Made by a program: the position numbers and the translations under genes. This document shows positions 45,597 through 54,346 of a stretch of DNA of 64,000 nt, piece after piece. Source of the stretch: Pseudomonas neustonica (GTDB taxonomy: Bacteria; Pseudomonadota; Gammaproteobacteria; Pseudomonadales; Pseudomonadaceae). The stretch is taken from positions 1-64,000 of the forward strand of contig NZ_RKKU01000010.1 of assembly GCF_003797945.1 (NCBI RefSeq). Reading direction: 5' to 3'. Positions within the stretch are counted from its first letter, which is position 1; every line of letters starts with the position of its first letter. Below the pieces are notes generated by a model. That model worked only from the letters and a program-made list of their open reading frames with translations, was not told the origin of the DNA and did not search any database.

Positions 45597-46220
45597 ATGA
45601 GCACCCAGCAGACCCCCCTGGCGATGGCACTGTCCAAGCGCAAGTCCGACGAACGTGCAACGCCGCTAAGCGCCTTCCGCATGGCACGCAGCTGGTGGCT
45701 TGAGGGGCGTCGCCTAAACTTGTCACTGCTGGCAGAAGAACTCGGCATCGGCCGCGCCACCCTGATGCGCTGGGTAGGTAACAAGGATCTGCTGATGGGC
45801 GAAATTCTCTGGTCGCTGTACAAGCGCATCTACGATGAAGCCATCGCGCGAGCTGATCAAACCCCAGACCTCGACGGGATTGACTACCTCACCCAGATCT
45901 ACACCGATATCAACATTGCCTTGATCAACGCCAAACCCATGCACGACTTCCTGCAAGCGGAGCCGCAGTGGGGCCTGCAACTACTGACATCACGCGTGTC
46001 GGGCCTGCATGAAAGGCTAATGGAGACCTGGCGCAAAATGTTTGAAGAGCAAATCAAGGCAGGCAAGATCAAGCCCGAAATGGATGCAGAGAGCCTGGCG
46101 CTCTATATCGTCAAGATCGGTGAAGGGGCGATTTATTGTGACCTGATCTGCGCGCGCAAACCTGATCCTACACCTGCAGCTACCGCTTTCCGCCTGCTGG
46201 TTAACGGTCATCAGGCGTAA
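45597..46220 (+). CDS. QsdR-like TetR-family regulator
   Basis: A 207-residue DNA-binding protein. The N-terminal helix-turn-helix is in RRLNLSLLAEELGIGRATLMRWVGNKDLLMGEILW, a pattern I associate with QsdR-type TetR proteins. QsdR controls a lactonase operon in Rhodococcus; here the neighbours are an SDR and esterases, so a role in ester or lactone metabolism is conceivable. The start at 45597 has only a weak ribosome-binding site; the frame is open back to 45534. Confidence 0.85.
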   Translation: MSTQQTPLAMALSKRKSDERATPLSAFRMARSWWLEGRRLNLSLLAEELGIGRATLMRWVGNKDLLMGEILWSLYKRIYDEAIARADQTPDLDGIDYLTQIYTDINIALINAKPMHDFLQAEPQWGLQLLTSRVSGLHERLMETWRKMFEEQIKAGKIKPEMDAESLALYIVKIGEGAIYCDLICARKPDPTPAATAFRLLVNGHQA

Positions 46221-46226
46221 AGTAGG

Positions 46227-47855
46227 TTACTGACGCCGTAGCGGCCAATCGATAATAAAAGCCGCACCGCCCAAATCACGTGACGCTTCTACCCTGGCGT
46301 CACCATCGTGCCAGTAAACCACTCGACGCACGATTGACAGGCCCAAACCATAGCCGCCACTCGCCCGGGTGCGGCTGTCGTCAAGGCGCAAAAAGGGGGT
46401 AAAGATATGCTCGCGGTACGCCTCAGGTATACCAGGACCGTCATCCTCGACTGTGATCTGACACCGACCGCCCTTTACTCGCGTGACTACCTTTACTCGG
46501 CCAGCCGCGTGCCTGGCCGCATTGCTGACCAGATTGGTAACAGCGCGGTGCAAATACCGCTTTTCCGCATCGACCCAGCATGCTCGGCCGCGTGAGCGAT
46601 CTGAAAACTCAATACTGACCTGCGGGTTAATGGGTGCTAATTCAGCCAACACCTGCTCAATCACAGCTGGCACATCCACTGGCGCTAATACCAGGGCCGG
46701 AGCGCTCTGCTCCAGCCGCGCATAGGTCAGAATCTCATCGACCAGCTTATCCAGCTCGGTCAAATCGCCATCCATGCTCTCAAGATAGCGCTTGAGCGCG
46801 TCTTCGCCTTCGGCGCTCTCGACCATCTCCAGGCCAAAGCGTAGGCGCGCCACAGGCGTGCGTAGCTCGTGGGAGATAGCCCCTATCATCTCCCGCTGGA
46901 TACTCATCAGACTTTGCAGGTGGCGCGCCATATCATTGAAGGCACGAGCCAAGCTGCCTACCGAATCGTTACCGATGACTTCCGCGCGGGCATCCAGATT
47001 ACCGCGCGTAATATGCAGAGCGGCTGACTCCAGGTTCATCAACCGCTGCTCCAGTTGCCGAACCAATAGATAGATCAGCAAGCCGCTGAGTGAGAGTGCC
47101 AGCAAACCGGTAATCAGCAGCATCTCGGTCGGGTAGTCCTGCATCTGGTAGACCGGCCCCATGCTTAACACCCACTGGGTGTCCGGGATCTTCATGTACA
47201 TCATGACCGCGTTGCCTTCTGGCCCCAGACTGAGCACCGTATCAAACTCGTCGAGCCGGCGCATTTGATCGGCATCCAGGTCCGCCTCGGCCAGACGTGT
47301 CAAACGCAGTGGGTAGCCAAACCCTTTATCGCGCCGCAGCTCAGACAACCAGCGCGGCATTTCGGTATCCGGGTGACGCACCAGTTCATCGGCGATCAGA
47401 AACAGGGTGGCGCGGCCCAGTTGCTCGGAAATCCGTTGAATGTCGGCGGTCAGCACGACCTCTTCAGCCAGATCAACCAGGCTGTAAACGCGCACATTAC
47501 CTGGCCCTTTGCTGCGCGCCAGTACCCGACCACGAATCAGCCGCGACCAGCTGCTGGACTCGAGTTGCAGCGAGTCCAGCGAGTTGAGCTCCAGCGGCAC
47601 CCCAATCAGACGTGACCAGACCGCCAGCGCCTTTTGCCGCTCGGCAGTGTCCATGGGCTCAAGGTTATCCGCCATCAACCGAAAGGTGCCGGTGGCCATA
47701 CGCTCGCGATAGTCTTCGGCGCGCACATCGTTGACCATGCGAATGCTGATCAACGCCAAACATGAGACCGCAATCAGCACCAACAGCATGCCGCCATAGA
47801 TGCGGATAAAAATGGAGTTCACTGCGGTTCCGATGCGGATAAAAATGGAGTTCAC
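46227..47855 (-). CDS. sensor histidine kinase, RstB-like
   Basis: A 542-residue membrane kinase. It has TM1 (~22-42), a periplasmic sensor of ~130 residues, TM2 (~245-265), HAMP (~266-318) and HisKA with AISHELRTPVARLRF. The ATPase domain has NLVSNAARHA, DDGPGIP and YGLGLSIVRR. The first GTG at 47855 overlaps the response-regulator stop (GTGA). A 33-bp tandem duplication repeats the start region, so the protein begins with NSIFIRI twice and a second GTG start exists at 47822. It follows its regulator gene in a two-gene operon; signal unknown. Confidence 0.93.
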   Translation of the reverse strand: MNSIFIRIGTAVNSIFIRIYGGMLLVLIAVSCLALISIRMVNDVRAEDYRERMATGTFRLMADNLEPMDTAERQKALAVWSRLIGVPLELNSLDSLQLESSSWSRLIRGRVLARSKGPGNVRVYSLVDLAEEVVLTADIQRISEQLGRATLFLIADELVRHPDTEMPRWLSELRRDKGFGYPLRLTRLAEADLDADQMRRLDEFDTVLSLGPEGNAVMMYMKIPDTQWVLSMGPVYQMQDYPTEMLLITGLLALSLSGLLIYLLVRQLEQRLMNLESAALHITRGNLDARAEVIGNDSVGSLARAFNDMARHLQSLMSIQREMIGAISHELRTPVARLRFGLEMVESAEGEDALKRYLESMDGDLTELDKLVDEILTYARLEQSAPALVLAPVDVPAVIEQVLAELAPINPQVSIEFSDRSRGRACWVDAEKRYLHRAVTNLVSNAARHAAGRVKVVTRVKGGRCQITVEDDGPGIPEAYREHIFTPFLRLDDSRTRASGGYGLGLSIVRRVVYWHDGDARVEASRDLGGAAFIIDWPLRRQ

Positions 47856-47864
47856 TGCGGTTCC
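47799..47864. repeat. 33-bp perfect tandem duplication at the kinase start
   Basis: Units at 47799-47831 and 47832-47864 are identical. Each contains the end of the regulator frame, the stop/start overlap and the first codons of the kinase. Because 33 is a multiple of three, the kinase frame is kept and gains 11 residues. Confidence 0.95.
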
Positions 47865-48565
47865 GGGCTCGGCGCGACGAACAGATAGCCTTTACTGCGG
47901 ACGGTCTTGATGATGCGCGGCAAATCCGGATCGTCACCGATCTTGGGCCTGATGCGCGAAATACGCACATCAATGGAACGATCCTGGCCGTCGTACTCTA
48001 TACCGCGCAAGGAGACAAAAATCTCTTCCCGGCTAAGGATGCGGCCGGCATTACTCGCAAGCAACCAGAGTAGATCGAACTCGGCGCCCGTCAGCTCAAT
48101 CATATCCTCGGCTAACCAGGCCTCGCGCCGGTCGTTGTCGATCAGCAAGTTGCCAAAACTCAGACGCGGCGTACTGACCTGCTCAGGCTCACCAGAGCGG
48201 CGCAGCAAGGCGCGGATGCGCGCAAGCAGCACCTGCGGACGCACCGGTTTGGTGACATAGTCATCGGCTCCCAGTTCCAGCCCTTGTATATGATCCTGAT
48301 CTTCACTGCGCGCCGTCAGCATCAGAATCGGGCGCGCAAAGCCAGCCTCGCGTACTCGCTGGCAGATACTCAAGCCATCCTCACCGGGTAGCATCAAATC
48401 CAGCACCACTACTGCCGGCTGAGTATCGAGAATACGTTGTACCGCATCGCTGCCATTGGCCTCGAGCTCGACCCTTAACCCCTGCTGTTGCAGAAAGTCA
48501 CTGATCAGACCCGCCAGCTTCTGGTCATCTTCAACAATCAGAATAGTGCTGTTATCCGCTTCCAT
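47852..48565 (-). CDS. OmpR-family response regulator, RstA-like
   Basis: A 237-residue two-component regulator. The receiver domain has DD at ~13-14, phospho-acceptor Asp in VVVLDLMLPGEDG, Thr in LMLTARSED and Lys in YVTKPVRPQ. A winged-helix DNA-binding domain covers ~130-230 (LTGAEFDLLWLLASNAGRIL). Its stop overlaps the downstream kinase start. Confidence 0.95.
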   Translation of the reverse strand: MEADNSTILIVEDDQKLAGLISDFLQQQGLRVELEANGSDAVQRILDTQPAVVVLDLMLPGEDGLSICQRVREAGFARPILMLTARSEDQDHIQGLELGADDYVTKPVRPQVLLARIRALLRRSGEPEQVSTPRLSFGNLLIDNDRREAWLAEDMIELTGAEFDLLWLLASNAGRILSREEIFVSLRGIEYDGQDRSIDVRISRIRPKIGDDPDLPRIIKTVRSKGYLFVAPSPEPQ

Positions 48566-48710
48566 CCCACCACCTTGCCCTGACTACTTGACCGCAATTG
48601 GGCCGCGATTGTAACACCGGCGAGACAGTGCCGGGGCAACCGCAAGAAAGCAGCGCTGCAACAGTATTTTGCAGCTATCGGACAGGTACCTGTGGTGTGC
48701 TTCACACAAA

Positions 48711-48726
48711 TCACAATATGCAGTGT
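48711..48726 (+). promoter_or_regulatory. distal NrdR-like box
   Basis: TCACAATATGCAGTGT matches 12 of 16 bases of the NrdR-box type ACACAATATATTGTGT. It lies about 120 bp upstream of the better pair, so its role is uncertain. Confidence 0.35.
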
Positions 48727-48830
48727 TTGCCTGTTAAAACCTGAAAGTCGCGTCATTCCCCGCCGCGCAGGCGGGTCAAGCCTTCAGGCAAAAAAAACAA
48801 TGAAAAAATCGGCTTGCCACATAACAAAAC

Positions 48831-48878
48831 ACACACTATCTTGTGCCAATACCGTTTCACGCAACCACATATATGGTT
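48831..48878 (+). promoter_or_regulatory. paired NrdR boxes upstream of nrdA
   Basis: Box 1 ACACACTATCTTGTGC (48831-48846) matches 13 of 16 bases of the NrdR consensus. Box 2 AACCACATATATGGTT (48863-48878) is a weaker, palindromic match. Their centres are 32 bp apart, close to three helical turns, the usual NrdR spacing. They stand about 130-180 bp before the nrdA ATG. NrdR represses ribonucleotide reductase genes according to ATP/dATP levels. Confidence 0.65.
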
Positions 48879-49010
48879 ATGACGCACAACCTCACCTACC
48901 GCGTCAAGCGCTGAAATGATGCCGTATTTGGGTGCTACAGAGTCAGTCATGCAGACAAGGCAGCTGTAACACCTACTACATATTGTGTTTGTGACCACCA
49001 AGGAGCTGTC

Positions 49011-51887
49011 ATGCACGCTACATCTTCACCCAGTAATACATCCGCCACCCAAGTGCATGCAGAGGGCGACCATCAAGACGACCTGAACATGAGCGCGCCC
49101 GGCCAGTTGCGCGTGATCAAACGCAACGGCACCCTGGTACCTTATACCGACGATAAAATCCGCGTTGCCATGACCAAGGCGTTTCTCGCCGTAGAAGGTG
49201 ATCAGGCCGCCTCCTCCTCGCGCATTCGCGAGACAGTAGACGAGATGACCGACACCATCAGCGCCATCTTCAAGCGCCGCCTGCCTTCCGGCGGCACCCT
49301 GCATATCGAAGAGATCCAGGATCAGGTCGAACTGGCACTGATGCGCTCCGGTGAGCAAAAAATCGCCCGTAGTTATGTGCTCTACCGTGACGAACATGCC
49401 CGTCAACGCAAAGAGCGTGAAGCTGAAGCCCCTGCCGATGCTCACCCAAGCATTCGCGTCACCCTGTCTGACGGCACGCGTCAGCCGCTCAACATGGGCC
49501 GCCTACGTACCGTCATTCAGGAAGCCTGCTACGGCCTGGCCGAAGTCGATGCCGATCACATCGAGCAAGAAACCCTGAAAAACCTGTACGACGGCGTCAC
49601 CCAGATCGACGTCAACACCGCCATGGTCATGACCGCACGTACCCTGGTTGAGCGCGAGCCCAACTACAGCCAGGTAACCGCCCGCCTGCTGCTCGACAAC
49701 CTGCGCGCAGAAGCCCTCAGCCACCTGGGCGTCGCCACCAGCGCGACCCACAGCGACATGGCCGAGCTGTATGCTAAAACCCTGCCCGTCTACATCAAGG
49801 CCGGTATCGGTTACGAACTGCTTGATCCCAAATTGGGTGAGTTCGATCTGGACGCCTTGGGCGCCGCGATCGACCACGACCGCGACCAGCTGTTTGGCTA
49901 CCTCGGCCTGCAGACCCTGTACGACCGTTACTTCCTGCACCATGAGGGTACGCGCCTGGAGCTGCCGCAGATTTTCTTCATGCGCGTTGCCATGGGTCTG
50001 GCCATTGAAGAGCAGGATAAAACCGCTCGCACTATCGAGTTTTACAACCTGATCTCCAGCTTTGACTACATGGCCTCCACGCCTACGCTGTTCAACGCTG
50101 GCACGCTGCGCCCGCAACTCTCCAGCTGCTACCTGACCACCGTGCCCGACAACCTGTCCGGCATTTATCACGCAATCCACGACAACGCCATGCTGTCCAA
50201 GTTTGCTGGTGGCCTGGGTAACGATTGGACGCCCGTGCGCGCCATGGGTGCCTACATCAAAGGCACCAACGGTCAGTCACAGGGTGTCGTGCCCTTCCTC
50301 AAGGTCGTCAACGACACCGCCGTCGCGGTAAACCAGGGCGGCAAGCGCAAGGGCGCGGTCTGCGGTTACCTTGAAACCTGGCACCTGGATATCGAAGAGT
50401 TTCTGGAGCTGCGCAAGAACACCGGTGACGACCGTCGACGCACACACGACATGAACACCGCCAACTGGATTCCAGACCTGTTCATGAAGCGCGTATTTGA
50501 AGACGGCAACTGGACGCTTTTCTCACCATCAGACGTACCCGATCTGCACGACCTGACCGGTAAGGCATTTGAAGAGCGTTACGAGTATTACGAAGCGCTG
50601 ATCGAGTACGGCAAGATCAAGCTGCACAAGACCCTCAAGGCGGCCGATTTGTGGCGCAAGATGCTCAGCATGTTGTTCGAAACCGGCCACCCCTGGTTGA
50701 CCTTTAAAGATGCCTGCAACCTGCGCAGCCCGCAGCAGCACGCTGGTGTGGTCCACAGCTCCAATCTGTGCACCGAGATCACGCTGAACACCAGCGCTGA
50801 CGAAATCGCCGTGTGTAACCTGGGCTCGGTCAACCTGGTGCATCACATTACCGATGGCAAGCTGGATCAAGCCAAGCTGGAGCGTACCGTCAACACCGCC
50901 GTGCGCATGCTGGATAACGTCATCGACATCAATTACTACTCGGTACCGCAGGCCAAGAACTCCAACTTCAAGCACCGCCCAGTCGGCCTTGGCATCATGG
51001 GCTTCCAGGACGCACTGTACCTGCAGCACATCGCCTATGGCTCGAACGAGGCTGTCGCCTTCGCCGACCAGTCGATGGAAGCGATCAGCTACTACGCCAT
51101 CCAGGCCTCCTGTGATCTGGCCGAAGAGCGTGGCAGCTACTCCAGCTTTGAAGGTTCGCTCTGGTCCAAAGGCATCCTGCCCTACGACTCGCTCGACATC
51201 CTCACCGAGCAACGCGGCGCCAAGTACATTGAAGTCGACCGTAGCTCCACACTGGATTGGGAACCGGTCCGTGCGCGTGCCAAGAAAGGCATCCGCAACT
51301 CCAACATCATGGCGATTGCACCGACCGCGACCATTGCCAACATCACTGGCGTATCCCAGTCGATCGAACCGACTTACCAGAACCTGTACGTTAAATCGAA
51401 CCTGTCTGGCGAGTTCACTGTGATCAACCCCTACCTGGTCCGCGACTTGAAAGCCCGCGACCTGTGGGACCCGGTCATGGTCAACGACCTCAAGTACTAC
51501 GATGGCTCGGTGCAGCAGATCGACCGCATCCCGGATGACCTCAAGGCCATGTACGCCACCGCGTTTGAAGTGGAAACCAAGTGGATCGTCGAGGCAGCCA
51601 GCCGCCGCCAGAAGTGGATCGACCAGGCGCAGTCACTGAACCTGTACATCGCTGGTGCCAGTGGCAAGAAGCTGGACGTAACCTACCGCATGGCCTGGTA
51701 CCGTGGCCTGAAAACCACTTACTACCTCCGCGCGTTGGCCGCTACCAGCACCGAGAAGTCGACCGTCAACACCGGCAAGCTGAACGCGGTATCCAGCGGT
51801 AGCGCACCGACCGCCGCGCCGGCCGGTCCGGCGCCCGTGCCGAAGGCCTGTGCGATTGATGAGCCAGATTGTGAAGCGTGTCAGTAA
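49011..51887 (+). CDS. nrdA: class Ia ribonucleotide reductase, alpha subunit
   Basis: A 958-residue catalytic subunit that reduces ribonucleoside diphosphates to deoxyribonucleotides. The N-terminus has two ATP-cone regulatory domains in series: residues ~33-130 (LRVIKRNGTLVPYTDDKIRVAM) and ~145-235 (IRVTLSDGTRQPLNMGRLRTVI). Duplicate cones are known from P. aeruginosa NrdA. The catalytic barrel has SSCYLTTVPDNLSGI, EITLNTSADEIAVCNLGSVNL with active-site Asn/Cys/Glu, and the C-terminal redox pair CEAC. The ATG follows AAGGAG. NrdR boxes lie upstream. Confidence 0.97.
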   Translation: MHATSSPSNTSATQVHAEGDHQDDLNMSAPGQLRVIKRNGTLVPYTDDKIRVAMTKAFLAVEGDQAASSSRIRETVDEMTDTISAIFKRRLPSGGTLHIEEIQDQVELALMRSGEQKIARSYVLYRDEHARQRKEREAEAPADAHPSIRVTLSDGTRQPLNMGRLRTVIQEACYGLAEVDADHIEQETLKNLYDGVTQIDVNTAMVMTARTLVEREPNYSQVTARLLLDNLRAEALSHLGVATSATHSDMAELYAKTLPVYIKAGIGYELLDPKLGEFDLDALGAAIDHDRDQLFGYLGLQTLYDRYFLHHEGTRLELPQIFFMRVAMGLAIEEQDKTARTIEFYNLISSFDYMASTPTLFNAGTLRPQLSSCYLTTVPDNLSGIYHAIHDNAMLSKFAGGLGNDWTPVRAMGAYIKGTNGQSQGVVPFLKVVNDTAVAVNQGGKRKGAVCGYLETWHLDIEEFLELRKNTGDDRRRTHDMNTANWIPDLFMKRVFEDGNWTLFSPSDVPDLHDLTGKAFEERYEYYEALIEYGKIKLHKTLKAADLWRKMLSMLFETGHPWLTFKDACNLRSPQQHAGVVHSSNLCTEITLNTSADEIAVCNLGSVNLVHHITDGKLDQAKLERTVNTAVRMLDNVIDINYYSVPQAKNSNFKHRPVGLGIMGFQDALYLQHIAYGSNEAVAFADQSMEAISYYAIQASCDLAEERGSYSSFEGSLWSKGILPYDSLDILTEQRGAKYIEVDRSSTLDWEPVRARAKKGIRNSNIMAIAPTATIANITGVSQSIEPTYQNLYVKSNLSGEFTVINPYLVRDLKARDLWDPVMVNDLKYYDGSVQQIDRIPDDLKAMYATAFEVETKWIVEAASRRQKWIDQAQSLNLYIAGASGKKLDVTYRMAWYRGLKTTYYLRALAATSTEKSTVNTGKLNAVSSGSAPTAAPAGPAPVPKACAIDEPDCEACQ

Positions 51888-52166
51888 GCGCACGTATCTG
51901 AGCGGCGCGCGCGTTGTTGCCGAGCCAGCCGTATCCGGCCACGTACATTAGTACGCTCCCGGGTCCGGCAAGCCCGACGCCTAGCGCTCACTCGCTCAGC
52001 TCCGCGCTCATGCAGCAGAGAACATGAAGTCATTCCCGCCCAAGCGGGAATCAACCAGAACCAATAGCGACTCCGAGCTGGCGACAACATCGCTCGGGCC
52101 GACACACCAAACTACTTTCAGCTTCAAGCTTCAAGCTTCAAGCTGGCGACCAAAGGGAGCCACCCC
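51888..52166. other. nrdA-nrdB intergenic region with repeats
   Basis: The 279 bp holds a perfect hairpin ATTCCCGC-CCAA-GCGGGAAT (52032-52051), a REP-type sequence. It also holds a short heptad array (AGCTTCA about three times, 52118-52142) related to the elements at 762-897 and 36508-36637. AGGGAG at 52154-52159 is the nrdB ribosome-binding site. Confidence 0.65.
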
Positions 52167-53417
52167 ATGTTGAGCTGGGACGAATTCGATAGCGAAGACA
52201 CCACCACCGCACCTGCTTCTGCAGCCGCTGAAAAAGCAGCGCCAACCCAGGCAGATAAGGCGTTAGATCAACAGGCCGCTGCCAAGGCCGAGCAGGCACG
52301 TAGCGTAGATGACGCGGACTCCGCCGCCATTGCCCGCGCCAAAGCCGCACTCGATAACCTGGATGTAGAAGAAGGTCTGGAAGAGCTGGAAGGTTCTGCC
52401 GCACGCGTCAACGTAGACGCCAAGCAGATGATCAACTGCCGCGCCGACCTCAACCAGCTGGTGCCCTTCAAGTATGAATGGGCCTGGCAGAAGTACCTCG
52501 ACGGCTGCTCCAACCACTGGATGCCGCAAGAGGTCAACATGACCGCCGACATCGCCCTGTGGAAGAGCAACGACGGCTTGACCGAAGACGAGCGCCGCAT
52601 CGTCAAGCGCAACCTCGGCTTCTTCTCCACCGCCGACTCACTAGTCGCCAACAACCTGGTGCTGGCCGTTTACCGCCTGATCACCAACCCCGAGTGCCGC
52701 CAGTACATTCTGCGTCAAGCGTTTGAAGAAGCTATCCACACCCACGCCTACCAGTACTGCATCGAGTCACTGGGCATGGATGAAGGCGAGATCTTCAACA
52801 TGTATCACGAGATTCCCAGCGTCGCGAAAAAAGCCGCCTGGGGCCTCAAGTACACCCGCTCGATCTCCGACCCGACCTTCAACACCGGCACCGTCGAGAC
52901 CGATAAAGAACTGCTGCGCAACCTGATCGCTTACTACTGCGTATTGGAAGGTGTGTTCTTCTACTGCGGCTTTACTCAGATCCTCTCCATGGGCCGCCGC
53001 AACAAACTGACCGGGGTGGCCGAGCAGTTCCAGTACATCCTGCGTGACGAATCCATGCACCTGAACTTCGGCATCGACGTGATCAACCAGATCAAGATCG
53101 AAAACCCACACCTGTGGGATGCCGCCATGAAGGACGAAGCCACGCAGATGATCCTGCAAGGCACCCAGCTGGAAATCGAATACGCCCGCGACACCATGCC
53201 CCGCGGCGTACTCGGCATGAACGCCGCCATGATGGAAGACTACCTCAAGTTCATCGCCAACCGCCGCCTAACCCAGATCGGCCTGAAGGAAGAGTACCCA
53301 GGTACCAGCAACCCCTTCCCGTGGATGAGCGAAATCATGGACTTGAAGAAAGAGAAGAACTTCTTTGAGACGCGGGTGATTGAGTATCAGACAGGCGGGG
53401 CGTTGAGCTGGGATTAA
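52167..53417 (+). CDS. nrdB: class Ia ribonucleotide reductase, beta subunit
   Basis: A 416-residue ferritin-like subunit housing the di-iron tyrosyl-radical cofactor. Iron-ligand motifs include [16 protein letters not shown] and [13 protein letters not shown]. The C-terminal [18 protein letters not shown] includes the tail that docks to NrdA. An Ala/Glu-rich N-terminal extension (~1-85) precedes the core, as in other Pseudomonas NrdB. Cotranscribed with or directly behind nrdA. Confidence 0.97.
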   Translation: MLSWDEFDSEDTTTAPASAAAEKAAPTQADKALDQQAAAKAEQARSVDDADSAAIARAKAALDNLDVEEGLEELEGSAARVNVDAKQMINCRADLNQLVPFKYEWAWQKYLDGCSNHWMPQEVNMTADIALWKSNDGLTEDERRIVKRNLGFFSTADSLVANNLVLAVYRLITNPECRQYILRQAFEEAIHTHAYQYCIESLGMDEGEIFNMYHEIPSVAKKAAWGLKYTRSISDPTFNTGTVETDKELLRNLIAYYCVLEGVFFYCGFTQILSMGRRNKLTGVAEQFQYILRDESMHLNFGIDVINQIKIENPHLWDAAMKDEATQMILQGTQLEIEYARDTMPRGVLGMNAAMMEDYLKFIANRRLTQIGLKEEYPGTSNPFPWMSEIMDLKKEKNFFETRVIEYQTGGALSWD

Positions 53418-53439
53418 ATCTGCGCCTTGATTCTCTGAT

Positions 53440-53464
53440 CGTTCCCACGCTCCGCGTGGGAACG
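53440..53464. repeat. REP element
   Basis: CGTTCCCACGC-TCC-GCGTGGGAACG, perfect 11-bp arms and TCC loop, 22 bp after the nrdB stop. It marks the left edge of the accessory islet and is the same repeat as at 57076-57100. Confidence 0.85.
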
Positions 53465-53519
53465 CACACTCTTATGCGATGCGAAGTATCCTTAAGCATT
53501 TTCTTATAAGGCAAAAATC

Positions 53520-54269
53520 ATGAGCGAAACGAACCTTATACTTGCCTATCCAGAAAGCAACCAAGAAATACGCACCTTATACCGAGATAGCGAAGTTTTA
53601 TTCTGCCTTGCAGATGTGGTGAGAATACTTGCAGAGCAAAACACTACTCTTGCCGAAGATGGAAGAAAGGTAGGCTTGGGAGGGCTAACGAAGGCATTAT
53701 TAGACGCACTAGATACCGACGAAAAGTATTCTGTACCAGAAATTGCATTAGACAACCCTCAGGATGCCCAATTTGTAACCCAACCTGGGCTTTTCAGAAT
53801 AATACTTCGCGATAACAGCCCAGCATGTAAAAAATTTCAACGGTGGGTATTTCACGAAGTTTTACCCTCCATTCAGCGATACGGTACCTATCCGCCGCCG
53901 AAGATTCAGCAGGGGTCCGAAGTAAAGAAAGCTGTAATGCTACTCCTTGAGGAAATTGAGGAGCGAGAAAGATTAGAGCGTGAAACGAAAGAACGATTCC
54001 TACAAACTGAGCGCCGATTAAATGAGCTTAGCCAAAAAATATCCACAACAGCGACACACCAAAATTACGGGGTGAATTATTTAACTGTCTCTGACTATTG
54101 CCGTCAGCTAGAAATAGAAAAGTCTCAAGAACAATTGCTTCGAGGCTGGTGTATAAAAATTAGTGCGGAAGAAGGGCATCCCAGCCACAAAGTGCTGAAA
54201 GATGGTCACGAAGAGGTATCGTTCTCTGAGCTCGTACTAAACAAAGCAATATCTAATATTCGCGGATAA
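53520..54269 (+). CDS. Bro-N domain protein (phage-antirepressor-like)
   Basis: This 249-residue protein has an N-terminal Bro-N domain (~10-120), with VLFCLADVVRILAEQNTT and the family segment FVTQPGLFRIILRDNSPACKKFQRWVFHEVLPSIQRYG. A charged coiled coil (~135-175) and an unfamiliar C-terminal domain (YLTVSDYCRQLEIEKSQEQL) follow. Codon use is clearly more AT-rich than the neighbours, a sign of transfer. Bro-N proteins act as antirepressors or DNA-binding switches in phages and mobile elements. No other phage genes are present. Confidence 0.85.
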   Translation: MSETNLILAYPESNQEIRTLYRDSEVLFCLADVVRILAEQNTTLAEDGRKVGLGGLTKALLDALDTDEKYSVPEIALDNPQDAQFVTQPGLFRIILRDNSPACKKFQRWVFHEVLPSIQRYGTYPPPKIQQGSEVKKAVMLLLEEIEERERLERETKERFLQTERRLNELSQKISTTATHQNYGVNYLTVSDYCRQLEIEKSQEQLLRGWCIKISAEEGHPSHKVLKDGHEEVSFSELVLNKAISNIRG

Positions 54270-54278
54270 CGGAACTGC

Positions 54279-54309
54279 GATGGTTCCCACGCAGAGCTTG
54301 GAAACCATC
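54279..54309. repeat. degenerate REP element
   Basis: GATGGTTCCCACG...TTGGAAACCATC, arms partly mismatched, immediately after the Bro-N gene stop. Related to the copies at 55871-55903 and 57009-57040. Confidence 0.65.
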
Positions 54310-54346
54310 GGCATATATTTTTCGCAACCGGCACAACGTAAAAATT

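Noticed and set aside
49503-50180. Long minus-strand open frames inside nrdA, and others at 50529-51212
   Set aside because: Antisense to a clearly conserved gene; translations are low-complexity and without family motifs.
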